64,000 nucleotides of DNA from Utricularia gibba (GCA_002189035.1 CM007990.1:3286001-3350000); one strand, 5' to 3'; shown: positions 11,740 through 22,916, counted from the stretch's first letter. Made by a program: numbers and translations. Notes: a model not told the origin generated them from the sequence alone.

Positions 11740-11939
11740 ACATTGAACTTGTTTGTTGGTATGAGATTGTAGACTTCTTTATTTATCTTTGACACTATTT
11801 ATGCATAATATTTGTTTCTTTAAAATTTTTAAACAAACATCACATGAGCAATCATAATATGTTTATTTATACTTATGCAAACATCATACGATAGTGTAAG
11901 GATCATGTCCTTCCTTAGACTTGTCTCGAGCATTTCTCA

Positions 11940-12250
11940 GTCCCAAGTCCACACTGTTTATTACCGCTCGATCCGAATTGCTTGTAAGTATAGAGCGCTA
12001 ATAAACCTCAAGGCCACACGGGCATCCTTTTTATTTATTAGTGCTCGATCCAAATTGTGTGGCCTTTCTCTTAGCGCTCGATCCTTACACACGGTTCGGA
12101 ACGAGCGATGATGAATCTGTAAGCCACACGGGCGTGGTTTACGCATAAACCACGCCCGTGTGGCCTTGTCGCACTGCTTGTGTGCATAAGGGCGTCATTT
12201 ATGATACACGCTCGATTCGAATCATTCCTAAGGGTCGAATGCTAATAAAA
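11940..12250. repeat. 3' flank of MULE copy 2: repeated GCTCGATCC words and a long hairpin
   Basis: GCTCGATCCGAATTG, GCTCGATCCAAATTG, GCTCGATCCTTACAC and GCTCGATTCGAATCATT occur within 300 bp, separated by segments with CCACACGGGC. The same GATCC(TTA) and AATGCTAATAAA words fill the spacer upstream of this copy. The block may be subterminal sequence of the element. Confidence 0.55.
12124..12163. repeat. Perfect 18-bp hairpin, GC-rich
   Basis: CCACACGGGCGTGGTTTA (12124-12141), CGCA loop (12142-12145), and its exact reverse complement (12146-12163). It lies about 385 bp past the stop of MULE copy 2. It is longer than, but related to, the hairpins at 5087-5111 and 6466-6486. Confidence 0.9.
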
Positions 12251-12555
12251 TTAAAAACTAAAAAACTTTCATATTTATTATATGGTTTAATAAATAACAT
12301 ATTTACATTATTTATATTTTAAGAAACATATATCATATGTTTAAAAATATTTTTTTTGTAATTCTTGCATTTGTCATGTTATCGTATGTTTAGAAATAAA
12401 TCTGATGTATAAAAATATTGATAATAATCTTAAGTTCACATTGCAACGACATCACGAATTCGAATCGTAGTGGGTTGACACGATGAATATTCGGATTGAC
12501 TGTTGTGCCCATGTCTACAGGGCACTTATTGCTCAATATTTATTTCAAAAGGTAT
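12251..12555. other. AT-rich spacer, no gene
   Basis: No coding or repeat structure seen beyond A/T runs. Confidence 0.4.
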
Positions 12556-13060
12556 TCAATTTGTTTAAAATTTTGAAAAACTTTATAGGTTATTTATGTC
12601 AATTCAATAAACTTATTAGGTTAATTCTGTTAATTTGTCACACTTTATGGGTTAAATATGCGGATTTAACGAACCTTAAGGGTCAACAATGTCAGATTAT
12701 TAAACTGTAAAGGTCAAATATGTCAAATTATTGGGTTGAATATACCAACTGAACACTAAATATGGGATCAACAGTAAACTTATTGGGTCAAACGGACTCC
12801 GTTGTAAACTTTTATAACTTTTCCTTGGGTCAAATATACCTCGTTATCATATTTTATGGGTTAAAAGTATCAAAACTGAATTTTTCATGGGTCAAATATG
12901 TCATGCAACAAATTTTTTACAGGTCAAATATATCATTTTGTAAATATTTTGGGTCACATGTGAAACCGGTACCGGTTCAGGTCAAATATGCCGAACCGAT
13001 CATTTTGTTATGGGTCAAAAATGGTAAAATTTCAAAATTTTAGGTCACAAATGCCAACAC
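12556..13060. repeat. 31-bp degenerate tandem array with GGGTCAAATATG core
   Basis: GG-T cores fall at 12588, 12619, 12650, 12681 and 12712, exactly 31 bp apart. They continue at 12734, 12765, 12786, 12828, 12859, 12890, 12922, 12952, 12980, 13013 and 13043, mostly 28-33 bp apart. The core consensus is GGGTCAAATATG; between cores the sequence is T-rich and variable. Eight cores are exact GGTCAA, i.e. TTGACC (W-box type) on the minus strand. One unit includes the palindrome AACCGGTACCGGTT (12964-12977). The array ends about 125 bp past the stop codon of the FAR gene. Confidence 0.8.
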
Positions 13061-13184
13061 CCCGATTCCTTTTCAATTATTTTGAGAATTCAATCTTAAT
13101 ATTGTATTACTTTGATATTTTCGAAGTTTGGTGAACAAAACAAGTTCGCCAATCTTGAATGGAGTATCTAAACCCGAAGTTTGT

Positions 13185-15524
13185 TTATTTCATGACACGT
13201 CTCACCAGCCCGGGCATGTGGATCTTCAAAGCATACTCCTCCCAGTCAATAACCTTTGGATCGAAGTAGAATAAATCTTTCTCCACAGCATCGGTTTCCC
13301 TCATCGCCCTTCTTAGATTCTCAGTGTTGGTGTCGTCAAAACTACAGGAACACCTCAGTGAATGTTAGAGAAAATGTTATCATATGTTGTAGTAATCTGA
13401 CAAACCCTCACTGAATGTTAGAAGTGATTATAATGATTTCTCACCATCCTTTGAAGAAGAGATACGGCTTGAAACCCTGTACCAATCGAGAAGCTGAATC
13501 TATCTTTCGTCGATTCCTGCTGTATGTTTCGTCGAACTGGCCGAAGCTGATGGTTTTGATGATTTGGAAACACTGAAAAAGAAATACAAAAACTCGAATG
13601 TTTATATCCTTCGGCATCCTCTGCATTTAGGGTGAAGGCGAGATGAACCTTCAAGGGAAGCGTGTACTTTATGTTGAAGTATATGTGGAAGCTCTTCATG
13701 CTGCGTATCAGTCTACACCTGTGGACTCGGATCCGCCTTCCTTGCGCGTCTATCAGAGGGTTGCCAGTGAAGTATGTGAAAGCATAATGTGGCCACATTT
13801 TTAGTATAGAAGGATTTCTTGCTGAGGAACCGACTTGGTAGATTGCACTATTTCCCCCATTGGCATGCTTCACGGTGGCTACGAGCATGGCATTCACCAC
13901 CATGTCCACCGGAATCTGGACGCAAATGTCAGCTTTCCGATCATCAACAACGTCAAGTTTATACTAATAAGCATGGTGTGAATTCACAAGCACATGTCTG
14001 ACTCACCAAATCCAAGATCGTATTGGGGCCACCAGGGAAGAACTTGAGTTTCCCCTTGCCATATGGTACGATAAGCCCATCAATTGTCCTGAGATTCATC
14101 TTTGAAGCACATTTGTTCATCTCATGAATTTAGAATGAAACCCTAATCTAGAATTGTATGAATTTCCCAACTTTATTTATTTATTTATTGAGTAAGTTAA
14201 TTACCCAACGACATCAACACAGCCAGGGAATGGCTCCATGTAAGTGCTCGTCACCATGGTCGGCCGTACGATGACTACAGGCAAGTTCCCTTTCAAGTCT
14301 CCAATGAGCATCTCCCCCATCGCCTTGGCGAACACATAGGTATTTGGCCATCCATGTTTTCTTGCTCTGTACCATGAAAAGGATAGTGAGCAGTCCTTCG
14401 AAACAGTATAAACACAAGAATTGATATATTGAAACTCGGTATTCAATGTATTGAAAAAACATGTATGTGAAATCTAAATACATAATAAATATAAATTATA
14501 CTCGATTAATTAATCACATTGCGTCATTTGAATAGTAAAATATAGCTAACCTTTGGGTACCAAGATTTCTCATATATGTTTTAATCTGCTGTTCTGAGGT
14601 GTTTTTGACTCGAAACTGCGCTATTGTTTCATTAACCAAATTCTTCTCAAAGTCAATGTCCAGCCCTGATATTCAAAGCTTTCCCCATTCTCAAGGGCTT
14701 TTCTAGTATACGACCATCTTTCTCCCCGCATACATATGCTTTGCTTGATAACTTAAGTGTTACATTATGATTTTTGTGAAGAAACAACACAAACAACCAA
14801 CCCGTTGAAACATGAATAAGAGCCTTCAACTTGGTGCAACCTTTTGAGAAATCAAGCACATGTTTGGCTCCCAATGTGTTCACTTGAAAGGATACATCAT
14901 ACCTAGGCATCGAATAACCAATTTCTTTTTAAAAAAAAAGGAGGTTTTGAAAATGCAGAAGAAATTCTTTCACCTTTCACTGAATCTTGTGTTTGCAGCT
15001 AAGTGGATGACAACTTCAACTTCTTTTAATATCTGATGGAGAATCGCAGACTCCTTAATACCCAAATTTTCAAGGGAAACGTCTCCGCCGACAGCAACAA
15101 CTCTTTCAGAGATCCATGAACCAAAATCGGCACCATGTCGTTCTTTCAGAACCGTGAACAAATCCTTCGCTAGAATCTGCAAACAAAACAAAAGTTGTAT
15201 GGCAATAGTTTTAAAAACTAACAAATTTGAGCTATTTTTCTACCTCATTCTGGAAGCGAAGCAGCGCTAAGTTCGAATCTGAAGCCCTGAGGAGGATGTA
15301 GAGCTTCTTGACATTTGGCTGGACCCTCAGAACTTTCTCCACAAACACTGTAGAATATTATGAATCTATCTGATATCAATCTTTCTATAAGAAAAAAAAA
15401 CAAAACAGAAAAAAACAAAAACAAAAAAATTGTTGAGAGGCTTACCCTTAGCAAGAAATCCTGTTCCTCCGGTAACAAAAATCACACTCTTGTTCAGAAA
15501 CTCAAGAACACTGCCAAACTCCAT
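13185..15524 (-). CDS. FAR: Fatty acyl-CoA reductase (alcohol-forming), ten exons, one frameshift
   Basis: FARs reduce very-long-chain acyl-CoA to primary alcohols with NADPH for wax, suberin or pollen wall. The ATG at 15524-15522 opens [20 protein letters not shown]; the nucleotide-binding motif is [10 protein letters not shown]. Exons (high-low): 15524-15446, 15347-15244, 15176-14974, 14902-14802, 14738-14551, 14366-14205, 14088-14007, 13915-13649, 13572-13445, 13341-13185. All junctions are GT/AG and phases agree except across exon 5. Landmarks: [29 protein letters not shown], active site [10 protein letters not shown] (YxxxK), [11 protein letters not shown], then the FAR C-terminal domain with KPYLFFKG and [13 protein letters not shown]. 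About 490 aa, the usual length. Exon 5 changes frame near 14667 (ALNI into [11 protein letters not shown]), equal to 1 nt too many or 2 too few. No other lesion was seen, so either a very young pseudogene or a sequence error. Confidence 0.9.
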
Positions 15525-15596
15525 GGACTGATTACATACAAAAGAGAGGCAAACTTTTGGTTGGTGTTGTGATTACTATGATCCTCCCTTATGGCA

Positions 15597-15604
15597 TATT
15601 TATA
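15597..15604 (-). promoter_or_regulatory. TATA box of the FAR gene
   Basis: TATAAATA on the minus strand, 73 bp upstream of the FAR start codon, in a suitable position for a short leader. Confidence 0.6.
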
Positions 15605-17316
15605 GGAGAAGAAAAAAGGAGCAACGCTACTTTATTTTATAGATTACTATTACTTCATAATTTTTTTATCTCTTATAGAGTGTTTGATAGTCGATTTTAA
15701 CTCTTTTCTCAATCAATTTTTTCCAAAGCTTGAAAGTAAAATGAAAGTTTGAAATGTGTACCTTGAAGATGTCATATCTTTATACCAAGCTTTATATAAA
15801 TATTAAATAAACGAATAATAAGATGAGGAAATATAAGAAGTTCGATAAATTTGACTGTGAGAAGTCGTAAAATATCATAAGATCTTTGGAATATGATAAA
15901 GGGTTTGAGTCTAAGATTTCAATGGCTTCCTTCTTCATGCCAACGTTTCAAATTTTGCAAATTCGGTCAATCTCATATTTTATATGTCGTATTAAATTAA
16001 TACCAAGTATCATCAATTTTGTCACGTGGATCACATTTACACATCACCATTAAATGCCAACTGCCATGAATTGTGCGGATGGAAAGGCGCCAGTGCAGAG
16101 GATTGGATCGCCCAACTGCTTATACTTAAATAAATCATGTCTTCATTACTTTATGTGTGCACTCAGTACTAGATGTGGCTTCATCCGCACCAAATGTATA
16201 ACTAGGAAGGGGGGGGGAGGGTTGGTTGATGGTTGATACCGAATGTGGGAATTAGTGATGATGGTGAACAGTCGATGTCTAGTAGGAAAGTTTATGTAAA
16301 AGAAGCGGTCTGAAGCTGACGGATACCAAATGGCTAGAATGTGCGAGTTTGGAGACATGGGTGATTGAACCTCATATATCATAACCGATTAATTAGAATG
16401 TGGTGCTTCCAATCCGCAATAGGTGAGGATGGCTGAAGTTTGTTTTGCGCGAAACAGAGAGTGAAGTCTACGATGGACTTTTAGATAGTTTAAGAAATTT
16501 CATAATTGTGTGGTATCAAGAAAGGATTTTTGAATTTTTCTAAAATTTACATTTACAAACACTCAAAAACACTGTATGAACAATCCAATTATAAAAAATG
16601 TACATGGGTAAAACTTCAGTAGACATACCCAACAATTTAACAATTTAGATATTTTTTTTAAAATTTGACGCCCATCCTAAGAAAAAATTTCTCAACACAG
16701 CCTAAACTTCTTCCTTGTTCATTGTCTAATAAAAGTGCTTGCATTCGACATTTAAAAAAAATCACAGGTGAGATATTAAAGATGCACACTTGAATAGATT
16801 TTCATTTTAAGTAGCTTCTACATGCTCCGATACCATAATGACTGTTAACATTTAATATTTATTCATCACACATCATGGAAAGCAAAGCAATGAATTTTGG
16901 AGGGGATATATGGCTCTTGAGAATGTTTTCTAGGGTTTTTCAACACTAAAATATAACTGATCACATGTTCGTCTTCTTTCCCAAGGTGTGCTCGAGAGTA
17001 AACTTCAACACTCTGCTCATCCGGAGTCATGGAGCATGAACTCAGCAACCAAGCCATGATCGCCATGTTCGTTTGTCATGATTGGTTTTCCCTTAAATCT
17101 CGTCTTAGGTTGTTAAAGTGGCTGTCTTTACATCATTGTAGTGACATTTTGTTGTTTAGTTCTGATCAACCCGAGTATTGCATTATCTATACTGCAATAC
17201 AAACCAGTCAGTGCACTCACTGGTCAATGCATAGACAAGAAACATTCTCAAAATAAGATCATGCGAATCTTGTAAATTATGAAGAAGCGAGACTTACATA
17301 AACTTTTTGGCTGATT
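15605..17316. other. Intergenic between FAR and DUF761, no gene
   Basis: AT-rich with a G9 run at 16209-16217. Short open frames here have no recognisable family match and no splice-site context. The two neighbouring genes are both on the minus strand, so this holds the FAR promoter and the DUF761 3' region. Confidence 0.5.
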
Positions 17317-17796
17317 TCAATAATTTTCCAGTACAGCAAAGGAATTCTGCCGCGCCAAATCTTGATAAAATTTGATGATAAACTCTTCAGCAGCCACATC
17401 AATCCGATCATCTTCACCCTCAATTTCGTCTGTCATCAGAAACGGGGAGTCAGATATCCTGATCTGCCTGAGCACCGACGATGTCAGGCTGAAGTGGATG
17501 GGCAGCGGGGAGCTCTTGAGGTTGCTGAGGTTGAAAGCGTGGGCGTAGAAGAAAGTAGGGCTGTTACTGCACGTGAACTCGTAATGGAGGCCGTGGACCG
17601 GCGGTGATGTCCGGTGTAGGCGACGGTGATGGAATAGGACGCCATGAAGAGCGGCTTTTCCGGCGATCTTAGCTTGCTTGAGCACCACGTTGAGATGAGG
17701 GAGGAGTTTGCGGCCTCTCCTGAGCAGGAAATAGACCACGCAAACAGTGCTCCAAAACTTCTTTGCCATGATGGGTAACGGGAGCTTCTTCTCCAT
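17317..17796 (-). CDS. DUF761 (cotton-fibre / ACRE146-like) protein, 159 aa
   Basis: Single-exon gene. The ATG at 17796-17794 gives MEKKLPLPIMAKKFWSTVCV; the frame extends 12 bp upstream without another ATG, so this start is chosen. The N-terminal part is basic and hydrophobic (YFLLRRGRKLLPHLNVVLKQ). A central HHRRLH and HYEFTCSNSP lead to the C-terminal signature: IRISDSPF, an acidic stretch, then VAAEEFIIKFYQDLARQNS. That end is the DUF761 motif (PF05553). Members are small plant proteins of unknown biochemical role, some rapidly induced by elicitors. The whole architecture and length fit the family. No lesion seen. Confidence 0.85.
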   Translation of the reverse strand: MEKKLPLPIMAKKFWSTVCVVYFLLRRGRKLLPHLNVVLKQAKIAGKAALHGVLFHHRRLHRTSPPVHGLHYEFTCSNSPTFFYAHAFNLSNLKSSPLPIHFSLTSSVLRQIRISDSPFLMTDEIEGEDDRIDVAAEEFIIKFYQDLARQNSFAVLENY

Positions 17797-17882
17797 GGAT
17801 TCTTGCAATTACTTGTTTTTTTTTTTCCTTGTGTGAATCTCGGAATGCTTCTCCTGTGGTGATTCAGTGATCTGGGGAGGGG

Positions 17883-17890
17883 TATTTAAA
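17883..17890 (-). promoter_or_regulatory. TATA-like box of the DUF761 gene
   Basis: TTTAAATA on the minus strand, 87 bp upstream of the chosen ATG. Confidence 0.45.
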
Positions 17891-19561
17891 GTACACAAAT
17901 CAGATGTGGCCTGGCCTGTCCAGTTGAAATATTAGATTCTCATTTCAAGGGAGGTATTATTCCATGAAACTCAGATCCATTTATATCCTAATCATACCCT
18001 CAATCTAATTGTTATTGGAGTAATTGGTGGTCATATTTCTTTTACATGTTTCGAATGTAAAAATATAAATTTCACATTACTCATCACTGAAAATATGACC
18101 CATGCTTGTTTATCTCTAAACATAAGAGGATTTTAACTACCTTGTCGAATTTTCTTCCCTAACCAGTAATCATGGTTTGCACGTTTTAAGGGCGTGGACC
18201 ACAAAGCAAGTTCACATTAAATCAGTTGACAATTTTGTAAAATAAAAGATGCGTTTCAGATTTAGCAAATGCAAAAAATTTGAAAAGCGTTTCGCATTTT
18301 TAATTTACTTAAAGTTCTTCACTCCGGGTGCCAACCTTTTCAGAATCAGTGGATTCAAAAGGAGATTGGAGTGATGGGGAGGCGTTCGCTATAAAGAGCA
18401 TGCAAAAGCACCACCTTTTAGAAATATCTACCAAGAGAAAAACCTCCAATTTCAAAAATCTCGAGTCCTCTTTATACGTACTACTCAGTGCAAATTGTGA
18501 AGGGAGAAAAATATCTCGGGTGATGGTGGGATGCCAAAGTGAACTCCATTACTCCTCCCACTTACTGCCGTTTGTCTGTTGATATGACACCACGTGGCGG
18601 GTGAGACTTTCCCGCTAAGGAAACCATATTTTACTCCTGCTGTATGAAATGCACTTCTACTCCAAAACCATATCAAGACGCCTCCGCTACTTGGAACACT
18701 GCAATGTCTGGTCGGGGTGGAAAGTGGAAACACACGATCTCAAGTATAACAAGTTCCAGTGCTCCTCAAATTTAAAAGGTGAGAGCTAATTTTGAAAAGT
18801 CAACTTCTTTAAATAATAATCATTGTATATAAATAAATTAATAATATATGTATATAATGATAAAAATATCAAAATCATATTCATTTTTTTTAATAAATAC
18901 GAATATGAATAATGTAAAATATATATTCGTTATTAGATAATATTCAAAATATTATCTTACTATACGTAAATGCATTTTTACAAAATGAATTTGAATATAT
19001 GTATTTTTTAAAAATTTTGGCAAAAATCAATTATCTACAGTTTTTTCTAACCAAAAAAGTTTTTAATCTGACCAATACTCCATAACATTTCGTAAGAAGG
19101 AAATCGAAGCTGTAGTTGTACTTGCTTCTGTTATTATTGGAAACACCCACCGTTGCCGCACTAGGAAATAAACTAGGAAAGCATGGCTCACACTGCATGA
19201 ATGGTTCGAAGACAAGAATGTCAAAATAGCAGAAATCGAATTGTTTTGAAATCTAATCTAACTTCAAAATCAGAGAATGGGAAGATGCTTACAGCACTAC
19301 GCAGTTGCTAAAAAATCTTGAAAAACCAAATCATCTAGGTGAGGTAGTATACGATCGAAAGGAACGAAAAGTCAAGGCTAGAGTCATATGTTGCTAAAAA
19401 ACCCGTGATGGTAGGTTTTTCTGTTAAGTGCAAGCTAGAAGTGAATTGGTCACTCCCACGTTGTATAGCAGTTATGCATAGAGACCCGTCTACAAAAGGC
19501 AGTCAGGGTGGGAGGAGAATAGAATGAGCAGTACGAGGGGCTACAATTCTGTATATGGGTT
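17891..19561. other. Intergenic; includes a promoter-like island with a G-box, no gene assigned
   Basis: From about 18300 to 18770 base composition is more balanced than the surroundings. It contains GCTATAAAGAGC (TATA-like, 18388-18399) and ACCACGTGGCGG (CACGTG at 18591-18596). Open frames of 80-odd codons on both strands show no family I recognise. The rest (18780-19560) is AT-rich without features. Confidence 0.4.
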
Positions 19562-20700
19562 TGATAAATGGGAAATTCGCATGTTGTTGTGTAAAATACT
19601 AATTTCTCTACCAAATAAATCTATAAGCCTAATTCATAATCAATCATAAGAGAAATATGAGCATAATGAAACTAGGATCAAACACAAGGAGTATTGAGTT
19701 TGTTTTGTATAGTAGTTGATTAATACAGTCTAAGTTTAAACTAATACAATTCTATGATAGATTATAGTAAAATAATAAACAAGTAAATCAGATCTGTGAC
19801 TGAAAGGAAATAATTTGATGTTTTGATACTTTCAAGAATAGCATGTTTATTTTTGTTCTTATTCTATCTCAATAAAAAATCATTCATCTAATCCACAAAA
19901 GTTCAAATCTATCTAAATCATTGTCTTTCCCAAACCTATGGTCTACCGCTAATTAGACTTGGCTTATGATAAACATACCATGATTTTCCCTTCTTAGATG
20001 TATCATAGTTTGTTAAGAAAATAGTGTGATTATGTGGTTAGTATAGTTTAATGAACAATAAGCATGCTTGTACCATTTAATCCCAAGGCATCACTTGATA
20101 CTTAGTTACTTATAATAAAGAGAAATCAAACAAGTTCATAACATAAAATTAACTACATTTTCATGTCTCAGCTTGACAATAAAAAAAATAAATAGTAACG
20201 GAAAATATAAATAGTTCAACATGAAATTTTAAATTGTTTGTGCTTTTGGTTAGATATAATATTCTTGAATAGAAGAAATCTTAAAAAATGAGCTGAGTTT
20301 TTATGTTCATCTCCTTCCTGTTCATTCTTTTGTGATTTTTCTTCCAAATCCCCTTCTCCAGACTCCCTTGCGTGTTTTATCACCTTGTGATTTGGTGTAC
20401 TATCTCTTCTTCTTTTTGTCTCCATTTTTTTGCATCCTCATTGCGCACTTTCGGCTTCTTAGGATTAGATTTGCTAAAAACATGCTGCATTGCTCTAAGG
20501 AAAATGATTAAATCAAATATTGGGGGTTAAATCTAGGATTTGGTGAAAAAATTCCGAAAACTACAGAGTTTTTGGTTGATATGACTAAACAATGGATGAA
20601 TAAATGATCAAGCTAAAATAAAATACTTAATAGCAAACTGCTAATTGTAAAAATATCAAAATACTAAACAAAATCCTAATTTTTCATAGTAACAACATTC
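19562..20700 (+). repeat. LTR-like repeat family R, copy a
   Basis: Begins TGATAAATGGGAAATT and continues TAAGCCTAATTCATAATCAA, matching copies at 21412, 38541 (minus) and 44137 (minus). A pyrimidine-rich tract near 20330-20440 (TCTTCTTCTTTTTGTCTCC) is matched at the same place in copy b. No coding capacity. The TG start suggests an LTR, but the right edge and a target duplication were not established. Confidence 0.6.
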
Positions 20701-21411
20701 ATTTTCAAACTTAAAACTACTAATAATTATGTTGTATCAGGGTTGCTGATGTACTAATCCTTGTGATCGTGGAAGCAGGAGCATGGATGTAGTGCAATGT
20801 TCATATTTGGTGTGTTATTTCTATTTGTACTGTGTACTATGAACATAGTGAATTCCTTAGCGAGGTTTTCCTTGGTTTGGGTTTTTACCTGATAATTTTT
20901 GTGGTTCTTTTTATACACTCTAACAAGGTAGAAAATCGTATTGCACAAATCAATGTAGTTCAACAAGGTCCCTTGGGCTTGCAACATCATCCATAGTGCA
21001 TCCGTTGAATTTGATGTCATCATTGAATTATTAGATGGTATTAAGTCATCTAAGAATATAGAAACTTGTAGATAAACTAGAAGTGATGAAAGCATCCAAA
21101 ATACAACATTTAAGATTACATTCACTACTTGCACTCCAGAAGGAGAGGCCTGATATCAAGCTTAAATTGTGCTTGCCTTCTGGCAATCCACATAGGAAAA
21201 AAAGGGACCTCACCCACAATGTTACTAATGTGCATAAAACAATCATTTTTCAATTAGCCACTTCAGCCATTCCAAGCATACTGCACTATTCGGATTGCTA
21301 AAGGGTCAAGTAAAAAGCATATGAAACAATAAACATCCTACAATACTAAGATAACATCAAGAAATATTGATATTATCATGGAAAAAATAAATGATTTATT
21401 TATTTATTATC
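20701..21411. other. Segment between R copies a and b, no gene recognised
   Basis: AT-rich with short open frames lacking any recognisable domain. If copies a and b were LTRs of one element this would be its internal part, but no primer-binding site or polypurine tract was found. Confidence 0.35.
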
Positions 21412-22440
21412 TGATAAACGAAAAATTTGTGCAAAGTCGTTAATTTGCATATTTCTTCTATCAAATAAAATTTATAAACCTAATTCATCTCAATTCATAT
21501 GAAAAATATGAGCATAGTAGACTAGGGTCAAACATAAAGAGCTAGGTGCTTGCTATGTGAAAGTCAATGCATGAAAACAATGTCACGTTAGTAGAATTAG
21601 TCTTAACTAGGATTAAGGCTGAACTAAGATGGAATATAGTAAAGAAAAGTAATAAACTTTGGAACTCAGTTGTTTCTAAGATAGAATGGATGATGCCTTG
21701 AGACTTCTAGGATATGTATGCTTATCATTAAACAAGCTCACGCAAACCATAAATCAAACAACTAATAAACAAGGTTTAGGTCTACCCGGACTCTTGTTTT
21801 CCCTCTAATCTTTGGTCAACCTCCAATTAGGGTTGTTAAGCTGGGTTTCACTACTTTCTCCTCCTGGATCTATCTTGGTTTATTAAGGAAGTGGCGTGAC
21901 TTATGGTTAATTAGGTCTAAAGATTGATTAGCACATTTCTCCCCCTTTCATCCCAAGTCACCCCTAATTACTCATCCACTCATGCTTAAGATAAACGAAA
22001 ATAAAAAAGAAAACATCATCCACAATATACTCATCTTATAGTCGACTAGCAAAAAATAAACAAGAAGGAAACTTAAAAGTTCAATCGAAAGTTGGAAAAT
22101 GTCGCTAGCTACTCTTAGCTAAGAGTAAGATTCCTTGAAAATTGAAAATAATCTTCAAACATCAATTTCGTTTCTATTCGTCTTCCTTCTTCTTCCCTCA
22201 AAAACCTTCTCCAGAAAGAATTTGTGTCTCCAACAGGGGAGATCTTTCATCTTGTCCCCCTTTTTGTCTAAAATCTCCCTTTTTCTCCTCATTGGATTTT
22301 GTGTGTACTCCTTTTCAAACTTCTGCCTCATCTTCTGCCACTATACTATTCATATTCGGCTCCTTAGAATTTGTGTTGTTGACATGTGCTGCATTGCTCA
22401 AAGAAAACTATTAGAAGGTTGGGACTAAATCGTAAAAATA
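21412..22440 (+). repeat. LTR-like repeat family R, copy b
   Basis: Begins TGATAAACGAAAAATTTGTG and follows copy a collinearly (ATAAACCTAATTCATCTCAA, then pyrimidine-rich 22170-22300, then GTGCTGCATTGCTC near 22386). Same orientation as copy a, starting 1850 bp downstream of it. Confidence 0.6.
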
Positions 22441-22639
22441 AGGCAACTATCGTACTATATGCAAAAATATAGAACTAGGCAGGAAAAATTATGTTTTGTA
22501 GCAGAATATGAGTAATTTACATGTACTCAATCACTGAAAAAATATGTGTTATCATTATCTTAATAAGAATTTGAAGATTTTCATTTATTCACTTTCAAGC
22601 AAGTCAATATTCATAGTTATCTAAGAATCATAGGCATAA

Positions 22640-22889
22640 TGTTACCCTCAGAACTTGTACAAGTATGTCAGTTCTCAAAGTTTATACATATATGTATAAG
22701 CAAGTTTTGAATAAGGTGGATTTTAGATCCAAAGTCATTCTTTATATTGTTTTTAAAACTAAACTTTTATTTTGTTTTCAGTTTTCTGAATCATCGTTTT
22801 TAAAATAAATTTTCAATAACAATTGCTTGTGGATATGATCTTATTTTATTACTTTAAAGGTTTTTTTGCACTTTCATAATTACCATCAA
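22640..22889 (+). repeat. 3' remnant of 5' LTR, Athila-type element
   Basis: CTCAGAACTTGTACAAG and AATAACAATTGCTTGTGG onward match the distal halves of the LTRs at 48350-49393 and, reversed, 35195-36292. It ends in ATTACCATCA just before the primer-binding site. Confidence 0.6.
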
Positions 22890-22894
22890 GTGTT

Positions 22895-22916
22895 TTGCGT
22901 TGTTGCCGAGGAATCG
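22895..22916 (+). other. Primer-binding site of the Athila-type element
   Basis: TTGCGTTGTTGCCGAGGAAT resembles the TGGCGCCGTTGCCGGGGA word that follows the 5' LTR in many Athila-type elements, with a few transitions. It lies about 5 bp after the LTR end. Confidence 0.6.

Larger units (their letters stand above)
7264..11870 (+). mobile_element. Mutator-like element copy 2 (Kaonashi-type MULE with Ulp1 domain)
   Basis: This is the better preserved of two direct copies. Similarity to copy 1 runs from about 7264 to about 11870 and covers leader, all exon blocks, introns and 3' flank. The transposase exons match the MuDR/MULE family in domain order and are followed by a Ulp1/C48 cysteine protease segment, the architecture described for Kaonashi MULEs of plants. 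No long terminal inverted repeat was recognised. GC-rich hairpins and GATCC-type repeats lie outside both ends. Confidence 0.8.

Noticed and set aside
12483-13043. Open frames of 75 and 93 codons
   Set aside because: They run through the 31-bp array, whose period is not a multiple of three and whose translation is not repeated.
13441-13626. Separate small gene in the FAR region
   Set aside because: It is FAR exon 9 read through its intron borders.
16209-16217. G9 run as a functional element
   Set aside because: A lone homopolymer without a partner structure.
22135-22428. Leucine/serine/phenylalanine-rich frames
   Set aside because: They translate the pyrimidine-rich section of repeat R; the matching section of copy a is not open in the same way.
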